The position numbers were made by a program, and so were the translations under genes. The notes under the pieces are model-generated. The model was given only the letters and a program-made list of their open reading frames with translations. It was not told where the DNA came from and made no database searches. From CAZBDU01 sp964490725 (GTDB lineage: Bacteria > Spirochaetota > Spirochaetia > SZUA-6 > DRHE01): DNA of 47,479 bases. Location: contig CAZBDU010000036.1 in NCBI GenBank assembly GCA_964490725.1, forward strand, positions 1-47,479, in the 5' to 3' direction. This document shows positions 16,548-27,400 of this stretch, in pieces (the stretch's first letter is position 1; each line of letters starts with the position of its first letter).

Positions 16548-16590
16548 GGGGCGGGAGGCGGCCCGAAAGAGCCGGCCCCCGCCCCTTCTT
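16548..16590. terminator. Strong hairpin between convergent genes
   Basis: A GC-rich inverted repeat (ggggcggg... paired with ...cccgcccc, inner pairs ggc/gcc) is followed by ttcttt on the plus strand. It lies just after the stop of the Ig-repeat gene and just before the stop of the minus-strand SRPBCC gene. It probably ends the exported-protein operon and may serve both strands. Confidence 0.7.
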
Positions 16591-16596
16591 TCCGGG

Positions 16597-17031
16597 CTAA
16601 TCCTCCAGCAGCTCCTTCAGGCTCTGCAGCACCGTCTTCCAGTTGTTTTCCGAGTGCTCGGCCTCCTCCCGGGTGGAGTTGTTGTCCTGGCTCACGGTGA
16701 GCCGGGTCTGGCCGTCCTCTTCGGAAAGCTCGTAGGTGACGGTGTTGTAGCTCTCCGGCCTGTCCTCAAGCCCGGAAAGCGCGCTCCAGTAGGTGGTTTT
16801 CAGCAGCCTGTTGGGCACGACCTCCAGGATCCTGCCCTTGTCCTCGTAGGACTTTCCCTGCCAGACGCCCCTGTAGGTGATGGGGCTGCCTGCCTTCCAG
16901 TCGGAGCTTGCTTCGGTTCCGAACAGATACTCCCTGATGAGCTGTGGATTGGTCAGCGCATCCCAAACCCTCGCGTTGCCTGCCTTGATCGCCACGCTGG
17001 CCGTGGCCACGTATGCGCCCTTCGCGTTCAT
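16597..17031 (-). CDS. SRPBCC (AHSA1-like, START-fold) protein
   Basis: This 144-residue protein has the full AHSA1-type layout: VAIKAGNARVWDALTNPQLIREYLFG at the start, DWKAGSPITYRG, then GRILEVVPNRLLKTTYW, VTYELSEEDGQTRLTVSQDN and a closing helix (ENNWKTVLQSLKELLE). The family forms a hydrophobic ligand-binding cavity and is used for lipid binding, polyketide-like chemistry or Hsp90 activation. The substrate cannot be read from sequence. The gene stands alone. No ribosome site precedes its ATG; a promoter sits directly against the start codon. Confidence 0.88.
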   Translation of the reverse strand: MNAKGAYVATASVAIKAGNARVWDALTNPQLIREYLFGTEASSDWKAGSPITYRGVWQGKSYEDKGRILEVVPNRLLKTTYWSALSGLEDRPESYNTVTYELSEEDGQTRLTVSQDNNSTREEAEHSENNWKTVLQSLKELLED

Positions 17032-17037
17032 GGAACA

Positions 17038-17066
17038 AATATGAGTGATAGACTCAGCTTTGACAA
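17038..17066 (-). promoter_or_regulatory. Promoter abutting the SRPBCC start codon
   Basis: On the minus strand TTGTCA (17066-17061), a 17-base spacer and CATATT (17043-17038) form a sigma-70-type promoter. The ATG at 17031 begins 6 bases after the -10 box, so the predicted transcript would begin at or next to the start codon, giving a leaderless mRNA. Confidence 0.5.
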
Positions 17067-17235
17067 GCAGCGAACCGGGCGAGCTTGGCGAGCCAGGCCG
17101 TCGCGCGGGCTCCGCCGACCCTGCCGGTCGCGCAGGCCGCGAAGCCCCTGGCGGGCCGGGCGGCGCTGCCCAGGCGAGCCGGACGCGGGCCGCCCGGGAG
17201 GCGGTTGATCGGGAGGACCGACGGGTGCATCATGA

Positions 17236-17250
17236 CCTCCGCAACGGAGG
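17236..17250 (+). promoter_or_regulatory. Hairpin that can mask the ribosome site of the cupin gene
   Basis: cctccg-caa-cggagg is a perfect six-pair hairpin. Its 3' arm is the ggagg ribosome-binding sequence of the cupin gene, whose ATG lies at 17257. When folded, the site would be closed to ribosomes. Confidence 0.45.
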
Positions 17251-17256
17251 AGCGCA

Positions 17257-17640
17257 ATGCAGAAGAGCTATCTCAAACAGGCATCCCCCTTCCGCGTGCC
17301 CGCCTCGGACGGCAAGCTGATCGAGGAACACTTCGGCCGGGCCAGCGCCGGAGGGGAGGCGTTGAGCATCGCCCACATGATCGCGCCTCCCGGCTGGTCG
17401 GAGCCCCCGCAGCGGCCGGAGTTCGACGAGTACACGTTGGTGATCAGGGGGAAGAAGAGGGTGACCGTGGACGGCGAGGAGATCACCGTTACCGCCGGGG
17501 AGTCGCTGCTGGTCCGCAGAGGCGCCTCGGTGCGCTACGCCAACCCCTTTGCCGAGGAGGTGGAGTATGTTTCGGTGTGCCTGCCGGCCTTCTCGCCGGA
17601 GCTGGCCCATCGCCAGGACGGGGCCGTGCCCGGCGGCTGA
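17257..17640 (+). CDS. Small cupin-domain protein
   Basis: This 127-residue single-domain cupin runs through LSIAHMIAPPGWSEPPQRPEFDEYTLVIRGKKRVTVDG (cupin motif 1, with His replaced by Glu and Asp in parts) and then VTAGESLLVRRGASVRYANP (motif 2). Such small cupins bind a metal and a small carboxylate or sugar, or act as sensors. The usual metal-binding His residues are sparse here, so metal binding is uncertain. Start ATG 17257 follows ggagg. The gene stands alone between the SRPBCC gene and a membrane-protein gene. Confidence 0.8.
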   Translation: MQKSYLKQASPFRVPASDGKLIEEHFGRASAGGEALSIAHMIAPPGWSEPPQRPEFDEYTLVIRGKKRVTVDGEEITVTAGESLLVRRGASVRYANPFAEEVEYVSVCLPAFSPELAHRQDGAVPGG

Positions 17641-17735
17641 GCGGGCGGCTCCAGTCTGACGCGCGCTGCGCCGGGCGGCCCTGAGACTGGAGGCGCCGGG
17701 GGGCAGTGGCGCGCCGGCGTGATAGACCCTTCCGT

Positions 17736-17905
17736 ATGGGAGACAGTCTGGGGGAAAGGCGGTGTGCCTGGCGGGTGCGGCAGAGGGACCTGCTGGCGGC
17801 GGCGATCGTTCTCGCCGTGGCCGGGTGCGCGAGCGCTCCCCGCGTCGATCCGGTCCGAGCTCTGGAGGAGGCCGCGGCCAGCCTGAGGGACGGCGCGCCC
17901 CGGGA
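17736..17905 (+). pseudogene. Lipoprotein-like N-terminus in a different frame
   Basis: From ATG 17736 one frame reads a basic start, a hydrophobic helix and a textbook lipobox (DLLAAAIVLAVAGCASAP), then VDPVRALEEAAASLRDG. It then loses protein character, while the next frame (+2) becomes protein-like from about 17909. Either this is the true start of the following membrane protein with a single-base frameshift, or it is a remnant gene. Confidence 0.45.
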
Positions 17906-17908
17906 GGC

Positions 17909-18583
17909 GTGGTGGCGATCGCCGCGGCGCTGCTGTGTCTCTCGGCCGGCCTGGCAGCAGCGGGACCTCTTCCCGGCTTGTCCGTGGGGGGATTCTCCCT
18001 GGTCCCCGGCGCATCGGCCCTGGCGCCGCAGGGGTCGACCCCGCTCAAGCTCACCCTGCACGGGGACCAGCAGGAGGACCTGAGCCGGGCGCTGCGCTGG
18101 ACCTGGCTGTCCGTAACTGCCTGCGGGCTGGACCCGGTCTCCGGGGCGGTGGCCCTCACGGTAGATCCGCTGATGGGCGGGATCCTGGGCCTGGGCAGCC
18201 TGGTGTTCTGGGGCATCTCCACGTGGAACATGGCCAAGGGCCTCGGCGCAGTGGAGAGCGACCTGAACCTGTTGGACTCGGACGCTCCGCGGCCCATGCT
18301 GCAGGAAATCACCTCCTTCATTGCGGCGGCGTGCGCAGTCACCTTCGCCATCTCCCTGGGCTACGCCTTCGCCGATGACACGGGAGTGGCCCACGTGTTC
18401 ATGGGCGTCTCCGTCGTGGTGACCTCGATCGGCGGGGGGATCGCGGTGAGCTCGACGTTCATCTACACCGGCTCGGTGGATCGCGGCGGGGAGCGGGAGG
18501 CCCGGGCGGGGCCGCCGCTGGTTCCGGTGGCGCGGAAGCGCCGGCGGCACTTCTATCCGCCGTTGCTGCGATTCAGCTACTGA
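17909..18583 (+). CDS. Predicted multi-pass membrane protein of unknown function
   Basis: The start is uncertain: GTG 17909 (or 17912) follows gggagg closely and gives a hydrophobic leader (VAIAAALLCLSAGLAAAG). A longer frame from 17762 adds an Arg/Gly-rich stretch that looks non-coding. Three further hydrophobic segments are visible (around GGILGLGSLVFWGIS, ITSFIAAACAVTFAISLGYAF, and VFMGVSVVVTSIGGGIAVSS), followed by a basic tail (ARKRRRHFYPPLL). No family is recognised. The preceding 170 bases in another frame encode a lipoprotein signal that may belong to it. Confidence 0.5.
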   Translation: MVAIAAALLCLSAGLAAAGPLPGLSVGGFSLVPGASALAPQGSTPLKLTLHGDQQEDLSRALRWTWLSVTACGLDPVSGAVALTVDPLMGGILGLGSLVFWGISTWNMAKGLGAVESDLNLLDSDAPRPMLQEITSFIAAACAVTFAISLGYAFADDTGVAHVFMGVSVVVTSIGGGIAVSSTFIYTGSVDRGGEREARAGPPLVPVARKRRRHFYPPLLRFSY

Positions 18584-18627
18584 GCAGCGGGTAGGGGGCG
18601 CGCAGGCACGGGGTGGGGGGCGCCGGG

Positions 18628-19836
18628 TCAGCCGTTCACAGGAACCGTGAGGGTGACCCGCGTCCCCTGCCCGGGAGCACTGGTCACCTCCAGCTCCCCG
18701 CCGTGCAGGTACAGTCCCTCGCGGATATTGAACAGGCCGAAGCCGGGGCCGTTCGGGTCCTCCTTGCCCGCAAAGCCCGCCCCTTCGTCCTGGACCGTTA
18801 TCCGCACCGCCTCCGGCGAGCGGGACAGAGACAGCCGGGCGGTGTCGGTGCTGGCGTGCTTGACCACGTTGAACAGCAGCTCCCGCACCGACTGGAAAAG
18901 AAAGAGACGCAGCTCCTCGGTGACGCGGCCATCCGGGTCTCCGGTCACCTGCATGGCCGCGCGCAGCCCGAAACGGTCCATCTGTTCGCACAGCCAGCGC
19001 AGGGAGGCGGCCAGCCCGGCGCGCTGGAGGATCGGCGGGCTGAGCTCGACCGCCAGCGTGCGTGCCATGTCCAGGGACTCCTCGAGCAGCCCGTCGGCCT
19101 TCTCCAGGGTGTCGGCCTCCGCGCCGGCTCTGGCCGCGGTCTGGATCAGCATCCGCGCCCCCACCAGCAGCTGCTGCAGATGATCGTGCAGGAGCTGCGC
19201 CAGGCGCCGCCGCTCGGCCTGCTCCGCCTCGGCGAGCTGCCGGGCCAGGCGCCTGAGCCGGTCCGTGCGCTCCACCACCCTGGCCTCCAGCTCCGCGTTC
19301 AGCCTCTCGACCTCCTCTTCGGCCTCCCGGCGCTGGGTGATGTCCCTGCCCACCGACTGATACTCCCTGAGCTGCCCGTCAGGAGCAAAGATCCCCCGGT
19401 GCGTCCACATCTGCCACCGCACCGCGCCGTCCGGGAGCACCGTCCGGTGCTCCCCCGCGGCCGCCGGGTTCTCGGCCCGCAGGGAGGCGATTCTGGCGCT
19501 CACGGCGGCCCGGTCTTCGGGATATACGGCGGCCAGGAAATCGCCGCCCGGCACGCTCTCGGCGCGCCTGCCATAGTACTTGCACCAGGCCTGGTTGGCG
19601 AAGGTGAGCGTCCCGTCAGGAAGCCAGCTGCAGATGAGCTCGGTCTGGTCCTCCACGATGGCGCGGTAGCGGGCCTCGCTTGTGCGCAGCGCCTCCTCCG
19701 CCTCCCGGAGGCGGACGTAGGAGACGTGACCTTCCCCCACGATGGCGTCCACCTCTTTGCCGCGCAGGGCGGCGATCGCGGACTCCGCCCGGGCGAGCCT
19801 TTCCCTCAAGGAGGCTCGCGGTGGCCTATCCTTCAT
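18628..19836 (-). CDS. PAS-domain histidine kinase of the NarL-partner type
   Basis: This 402-residue protein has no membrane segments, so it should be cytosolic. Residues 1-50 are a coiled helix. A PAS/PAC domain spans ~52-170 (YRAIVEDQTELICSWLPDGTLTFAN, and GRDITQRR at the PAC end). A coiled-coil linker is followed by a HisKA_3 dimerisation helix (AERRRLAQLLHDHLQQ) with His217 as likely phospho-acceptor. A HATPase domain follows, with ELLFNVVKHA (N box), DEGAGF and GFGLFNIREGLYLHGG (G boxes). The gene overlaps kaiB by 11 bases and is the last gene of a kaiC-kaiB-kinase operon. This suggests an output or input kinase for the Kai proteins, analogous to SasA but with PAS in place of a KaiB-like sensor domain. 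No response regulator is adjacent. Confidence 0.9.
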   Translation of the reverse strand: MKDRPPRASLRERLARAESAIAALRGKEVDAIVGEGHVSYVRLREAEEALRTSEARYRAIVEDQTELICSWLPDGTLTFANQAWCKYYGRRAESVPGGDFLAAVYPEDRAAVSARIASLRAENPAAAGEHRTVLPDGAVRWQMWTHRGIFAPDGQLREYQSVGRDITQRREAEEEVERLNAELEARVVERTDRLRRLARQLAEAEQAERRRLAQLLHDHLQQLLVGARMLIQTAARAGAEADTLEKADGLLEESLDMARTLAVELSPPILQRAGLAASLRWLCEQMDRFGLRAAMQVTGDPDGRVTEELRLFLFQSVRELLFNVVKHASTDTARLSLSRSPEAVRITVQDEGAGFAGKEDPNGPGFGLFNIREGLYLHGGELEVTSAPGQGTRVTLTVPVNG

Positions 19837-20149
19837 CCGCGCCTCCGTCGAGCTTCAGGGCCGTCAGCACCTTCTCCGTGTCGCTGAGGTTGCCGAACAC
19901 GGTTGCCTCCACACCGGGACCGTTGCCCAGCAGGGCCGGGGTGACAAAGATCTCGTGCCGGAGCGCCTCCTGGTAGTCGCTGAGGACGTCCACGATCTCC
20001 AACCTGAAGCGTCCCGCCAGGTGCCGGCGGCAGATACGTTCCAGGTTCTGGCGGGCCAGCCGGGAGTTCGGCTCCTCCCCGGCCACGAACAGCCGCAGCA
20101 GGTAGGTCCCCGGGGCGGCCCCGTTGTCCGCCTGCGCGGCGCTACCCAT
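19826..20149 (-). CDS. kaiB: KaiB-family clock-like protein
   Basis: This 107-residue protein uses ATG 20149, which overlaps kaiC by 8 bases; a longer frame to 20290 lies inside kaiC and is rejected. It carries the KaiB thioredoxin-like pattern: YLLRLFVAGEEPNSRLARQNLERIC, LEIVDVLSDYQEALRHEIFVTPALL, and the C-terminal FGNLSDTEKVLTAL. In cyanobacteria KaiB switches fold and binds the KaiC ring to drive dephosphorylation. Outside cyanobacteria kaiB-kaiC pairs are linked to stress and redox responses. It is placed between kaiC and a kinase. Confidence 0.92.
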   Translation of the reverse strand: MGSAAQADNGAAPGTYLLRLFVAGEEPNSRLARQNLERICRRHLAGRFRLEIVDVLSDYQEALRHEIFVTPALLGNGPGVEATVFGNLSDTEKVLTALKLDGGADEG

Positions 20150-21629
20150 CGTTCCGCTCCGTCTTTCCTGCGGGCGCGCCGGATTCGCCCCCGGGGGCCA
20201 GCCCGCGATCGGTGATGCGGAACTCGTGCAGCCCGCTGGAGTGCCTGACTCCCCGGGACTTGAGCACCAGCACCCGCCGGCCCACCTCACGGTCTTGCTG
20301 GTGCTGGGTGAGCAGGACCACGGTGTCCATCACCGAGGAGAGGCCCATCCCGCTCATTTCCTGGACGTCCAGCATCCCTCGGATCTGGTTGGTGAGCAGG
20401 CAGGTCACGTTCCTGCGCTTGCACTGGTCCAGCAGGCGCACCCCGAAGTCGAAGGCCACGTCGGGGCCCCCCATCCGTTCGCAGGCGGAGACCGCGTCCA
20501 CCACCAGGTGATTCGGGGCAAACCTGTCCATGGCGCGCAGGATGTGGAGCAGGTGCTCCTCCGCGCCCCTGCCTTCGGGCATGGCCGTTCGGATCTCCAG
20601 CTTGCCGGCCTCCAGGGCGGGGCGCAGATCGATCCCTGGGCTCAGCATGGACCGCACCAGCGCCTCCCTGGACTCCTCGAAATCCAGGTAGAGCACCTTC
20701 TCTCCTCTGGCGCAGGCGGCCTGGACGAAGGTGCAGGCCAGGCTGGTCTTCCCGGTGCCGCTGGTCCCGGAGATGATGACGCTGGAGTTGCGCCGGAAGC
20801 CTCCGCCCAGGATCCGGTCCACCCAGGGCAGCCCCGATGAAACCGGCTCCCCCGGAGGGGCGTGATGAAGCTCCACCGTGGTGATGGGCACCAGGGCCAG
20901 GCCGCCGCGCTCGATGACGAAGGGATACTCGTTCCTGCCGAACCCCGAGCCGCGGTATTTCAGCACTCGCAGGCGGCGGGTGCTGCGCTGCCAGGACACG
21001 CGCTGATCCAGGCGTAGCACGCAGTCGGTGAGGTACTCCAGGAACTGGTAGCGGCCCGCCGGCCCGGCGCCGGGCCCTTCCTTCACCGAGAGAATCGCGG
21101 TGAGCTGCCGGGCCTGCAGCCAGGCGTGCAGCCTGTACAGCTCGTCCCGTTCCCGGGAAAGGTCGTCAAACAGCTGGAGCAGCACGTCGAAGGCGTCGAC
21201 GACGATCCGTCCGGCCTGCATGTGCTGCGCCTTTCCTTCGAGAATGGCGAACAGGGCCTTCAAGTCGAACTGGCCCGCCAGCACCGCCTCCGGGCTGATT
21301 CTTACCCCCATGAGGAAGAGCGTTCCTTCCTTCTCCAGCGCGGCCAGGTCCCAGCCCATGGCCAGGGCGTTTCGGCGCACCGCCTCCGCGCTCTCCTCGA
21401 AGGACAGGAAGATGCCCGCCTCGCCGGCCAGCGCCCCGCGGTAGAGGAACTCCAGCCCCAGCACGGTCTTCCCGGAACCGGGCCCGCCGCCTACCAGCGT
21501 GACCTTGCCGCGGGGAAGGCCCCCTTCCAGGACGGCGTCAAGGCCGGCGATGCCGGTGGCGACCTTGGGCACAGAACGCCCCTCCGGCACGGCGGAGCTC
21601 CCGCCTTGGCGCTCTTTTGCATGCCTCAT
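20142..21629 (-). CDS. kaiC: KaiC-family double RecA-like ATPase/autokinase
   Basis: This 495-residue protein has two KaiC domains. The first has Walker A GGGPGSGKT (47-55) and the catalytic-Glu motif SFEES. The second has Walker A SGTSGTGKT and DFEES. The phosphorylation loop near the end, GMGLSSVMDTVVLL, aligns with the cyanobacterial Ser431-Thr432 pair and keeps two hydroxyl residues (Ser-Ser). The protein ends about 20 residues after the EFRITDRGL strand, so the long C-terminal tail that binds KaiA is mostly missing, and no kaiA is present. It is first in the kaiC-kaiB-kinase operon. The start at ATG 21629 has no clear ribosome site. No promoter was found. Confidence 0.93.
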   Translation of the reverse strand: MRHAKERQGGSSAVPEGRSVPKVATGIAGLDAVLEGGLPRGKVTLVGGGPGSGKTVLGLEFLYRGALAGEAGIFLSFEESAEAVRRNALAMGWDLAALEKEGTLFLMGVRISPEAVLAGQFDLKALFAILEGKAQHMQAGRIVVDAFDVLLQLFDDLSRERDELYRLHAWLQARQLTAILSVKEGPGAGPAGRYQFLEYLTDCVLRLDQRVSWQRSTRRLRVLKYRGSGFGRNEYPFVIERGGLALVPITTVELHHAPPGEPVSSGLPWVDRILGGGFRRNSSVIISGTSGTGKTSLACTFVQAACARGEKVLYLDFEESREALVRSMLSPGIDLRPALEAGKLEIRTAMPEGRGAEEHLLHILRAMDRFAPNHLVVDAVSACERMGGPDVAFDFGVRLLDQCKRRNVTCLLTNQIRGMLDVQEMSGMGLSSVMDTVVLLTQHQQDREVGRRVLVLKSRGVRHSSGLHEFRITDRGLAPGGESGAPAGKTERNDG

Positions 21630-21839
21630 GTCAGAACAGGGGATCCGCCGGTGCGGGTTCGCCGGGGCGCGCTACACGCTGCGGACCAGTGACCTCCTTC
21701 AGTGGCTGCTGCAAGCATAATCCAGCCGGTTGCAGCCGTCAACCGACCCCCCGGGGCCTGCAGTGCGCCCCGCTGTCCCGCCGGCGTGGCCGGAGACTGC
21801 GCCCGCCGCCTGAGCGCTGGCCTGCCGCCCGAAGCGGGT

Positions 21840-21867
21840 TTGCGGCCTTCCCGCCTCTTAGTATCTT
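21840..21867 (+). promoter_or_regulatory. Candidate lon promoter
   Basis: TTGCGG (21840-21845), a 16-base spacer and TATCTT (21862-21867) form a plausible sigma-70-type promoter about 20 bases before the lon ATG, leaving room for the aaggggggagg ribosome site. The rest of the 259-base gap between kaiC and lon shows only imperfect inverted repeats. Confidence 0.4.
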
Positions 21868-21888
21868 CTCAAGGGGGGAGGCGGAAGA

Positions 21889-24318
<2,430 letters not shown>

Positions 24319-24381
24319 GCACGCCGGTCTCCACCCCTCGCTCCCACGCCTCGCTCTACCTGCCCGGGGTGCTGAGTGAAG

Positions 24382-24410
24382 TTGCGGCGGGGAACCATCC
24401 GCCCTATACT
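24382..24410 (+). promoter_or_regulatory. Candidate promoter of the secreted nuclease gene
   Basis: TTGCGG (24382-24387), a 17-base spacer and TATACT (24405-24410) lie about 60 bases before the GTG start at 24470. Confidence 0.5.
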
Positions 24411-24469
24411 CGGGCTGATAGAGAAAGCTTGGCCGTGCGCCTGGCCGCCGGCGTGAAAGGAAGGTCCCC

Positions 24470-27400
24470 GTGAACCGAAAGGTCCGCCGTCTGATGCCGG
24501 TTGCAGTCCTTCTGGGTCTGCTGGTGCCCGCCGCGGGCTTTGCACTGGCCCCGCCGGGGGCGCAGGTCTTCATCAACGAGATCCACTACGACAACGCCGG
24601 CACCGACACCGCAGAGGCCGTGGAGATCGCCGGCCCGGCAGGAACCGACCTGGGCGGCTACAGCCTGGTGCTGTACAACGGCTCCTTCGGCGGAGTCTAC
24701 GGGACCAGAGCGCTGGCTGGGACCATCCCCGACCAGCAGGGCGGCTTTGGCACTGTGGTCTTCCTTTTCCCCACCAACGGGCTCCAGAACGGCTCGCCCG
24801 ACGGCCTAGCCCTGGTTGCTCCCGACGGCTCGGTGGCGCTGTTCCTCAGCTACGAGGGGACCTTCACCGCCACGGACGGGCCCGCCGCGGGTCTGGTCAG
24901 CACGGACATCGGTGTGGCCGAGAGCTCCGGCACCCCCGAGGGCCAGTCGCTGCAGCTCACGGGCAGCGGCTCCACCTACGGCCAGTTCTCCTGGAGCGGT
25001 CCTGCCTCCGGCACTTTCGGGGCCCCGAACGCGGGGCAGACCTTCACTGCCGCCGCCGGCGAGCCGGTGGTGGTGAGCTGCGGGGAGGGGCTCACCGCCT
25101 TCCAGGGCGACGGAGCCACCAGGACCGTGACCGCAACGGACGCCGACGGCACCGTGGTGGAGATCGCCATCACCTCCGTGGCGCCCGCTCCCGCCGCCGG
25201 GGGGATCTCCCTGGGCCAGGTGGCGCCCGCCGGCGGCTCCGGAGGCACGGCCAGCGCCGTCCTTTCGGTGGCCTCCGACACTCCTGCCGGGACCTACGCA
25301 GTCACCATCACCGCCACCAACAACGACAGCCCGGCGGCGCAGACCGGCACGTGTGCTCTCAGCGTGGAGGTAGTGGAGGTGCTGGCCATCGGGACGGTGC
25401 AGGGATCGGTGGGTGACGGGGAGGACGGGACCACCTTTTCCTCTCCCTACGCCGGCCGGACCGTGGTGGTGCGGGGGGTAATCTACCAGAAGATCCTGGC
25501 CCGCACCGCAAGCGGCGGTTCCAGCTACGGCTTCTTCCTGCAGAACACCCCGGCCACGGCGGACGCAGACCCGGCCTCCTCCGATGGCATCTTCGTCTAC
25601 ATGAGCCGCTACACCTCCCTGATCGGCGGCTACATTCCCGAGGTGGGAGACGAGGTGATCGTCCGCGGCCGCGTCTCGGAGTACTACGATCTCACCGAGC
25701 TCGGCAGCGCCAGCGCCCTGCAGGTGGCGCGCTCCGGGGTGAACCTGGAGGCCGAGGTTCCCGCCTTCGCGGCCTGTCCGCCTGCGGACCTGGGTGAGGC
25801 CAACCGCTACTGGGAGCGCCGGGAGGGGATGCGGGCGCGCATCCCCAGCGGCAGCATCGTGCTGAACGGGCGCGACGTCTTTGCCAGCACGCTGGACGGG
25901 GAGGTCTGGGTGGCCACCCACTTCAGCCCTATCGCGCTGCGCTCCGATCCGTATGCCCGGCGCGCCTTCCGGGACGCCCATCCCCTGGACGACATCCCGG
26001 ACCAGCTCTTCGACAACGGCAATGGCTACCGCATCGTCATGGGCAGCCTGGGGGTGAAGGCCGCCGCGGGGGACAATACCGTGCTGATCGCCCCCGCCCG
26101 GACCTTCGACACCCTGGCCAACGCGCCGGTAGGGGGGGTGTACTACTCCTACGGTAAGTACCAGGTCCAGGTGGCGGAGCAGCCCCAGCTCATCCCCGGC
26201 GCGGACCCGGCGCTGAACGCGCCGCCGGCTCCGCCGGAGCGCGAGTTGGGCTACAGCATCGTCACCTACAACCTGGAGAACCTCTACGACTACCGGGACG
26301 ATCCCTTCGACGGCTGCGACTTCCCCGGCAACCCCGGCTGTCCCGGCGTCTACCCGCCCTTCGACTATGTGCCCGAAAGCGACGCCGTCTACCAGAAGCG
26401 GCTGGCTCAGATCGCCGCCCAGATCGTCGGGGACCTGCATGCCCCCGACCTCCTGCTGGTCCAGGAGGTGGAGGACCAGGACATCGCATCAGTGGCGGCG
26501 GGGGTGCTCACCTACGGGGGCACGGACAACGCCGACGGGCGCCCGGACGTTCTGCAGGAGCTGGCCGAGGTGATCCGCGCCGCCGGGGGACCCGACTATC
26601 AGGCCGCCTACGACCGGGACGGGGCCGACGACCGCGGCATCGTCTCCGCGTTCCTGTACCGCAGTGATCGGGTGGAGCTGCTGGCTCCGGCTGCCGACGA
26701 TCCGGTCCTGGGGGCCAACCCTTCCGTGGCGTACCGCTCGCCCGGTCTGCCCGGTAACGGGGACGTGCAGAACCCCAAGGCGCTCAACGCCTCCCTGCCT
26801 GCCGACGTGGACACCAGCACCGGCGTGGACGGGGACGATGTGTTCACCCGGGCGCCCCAGGTGGGGCTGTTCCGCATATGGCGCGGCGAGATCGGCGCCA
26901 GCGTGTTCACGGACCTGTACCTGTCGAGCAACCACTTCAGCAGCGGACCGGACGCCCGGGTGGGGCAGCGCAGCGAGCAGGCGGCCTACAACGCCGCCAT
27001 CGTGGCGGCGCTGCAGCAGGCCTGGCCCCGGGTGCGCGTGGTGGTGGGCGGGGACCTGAACGTGTACCCGCGCCCGGACGATCCCTTCAGCCCCGGCCAG
27101 CCGCTGTTCCCCAGCGACCAGCTTGGAGCGCTTTACGATGGGGGACTGGCCAATCTGTATGACCGGCTGCTGGCCGAGGCGCCCGCCGCGGCCTACAGCT
27201 ACGTGTACACGGGACAGGCCCAGACGCTGGACCAGATGTTCGTGACCCCGAGCCTTCTGTCCGAGCTGCTGCGCTTCCGGGCGGCCCACATCAACAGCGA
27301 CTGGCCTTCCGACTACGGCGGGGACGGCCCGCGCGGCACCAGCGACCACGACCCCCAGATGGCCCAGTACTCCCTGGTGCCCACGGCCGAGGGGTTGGCG

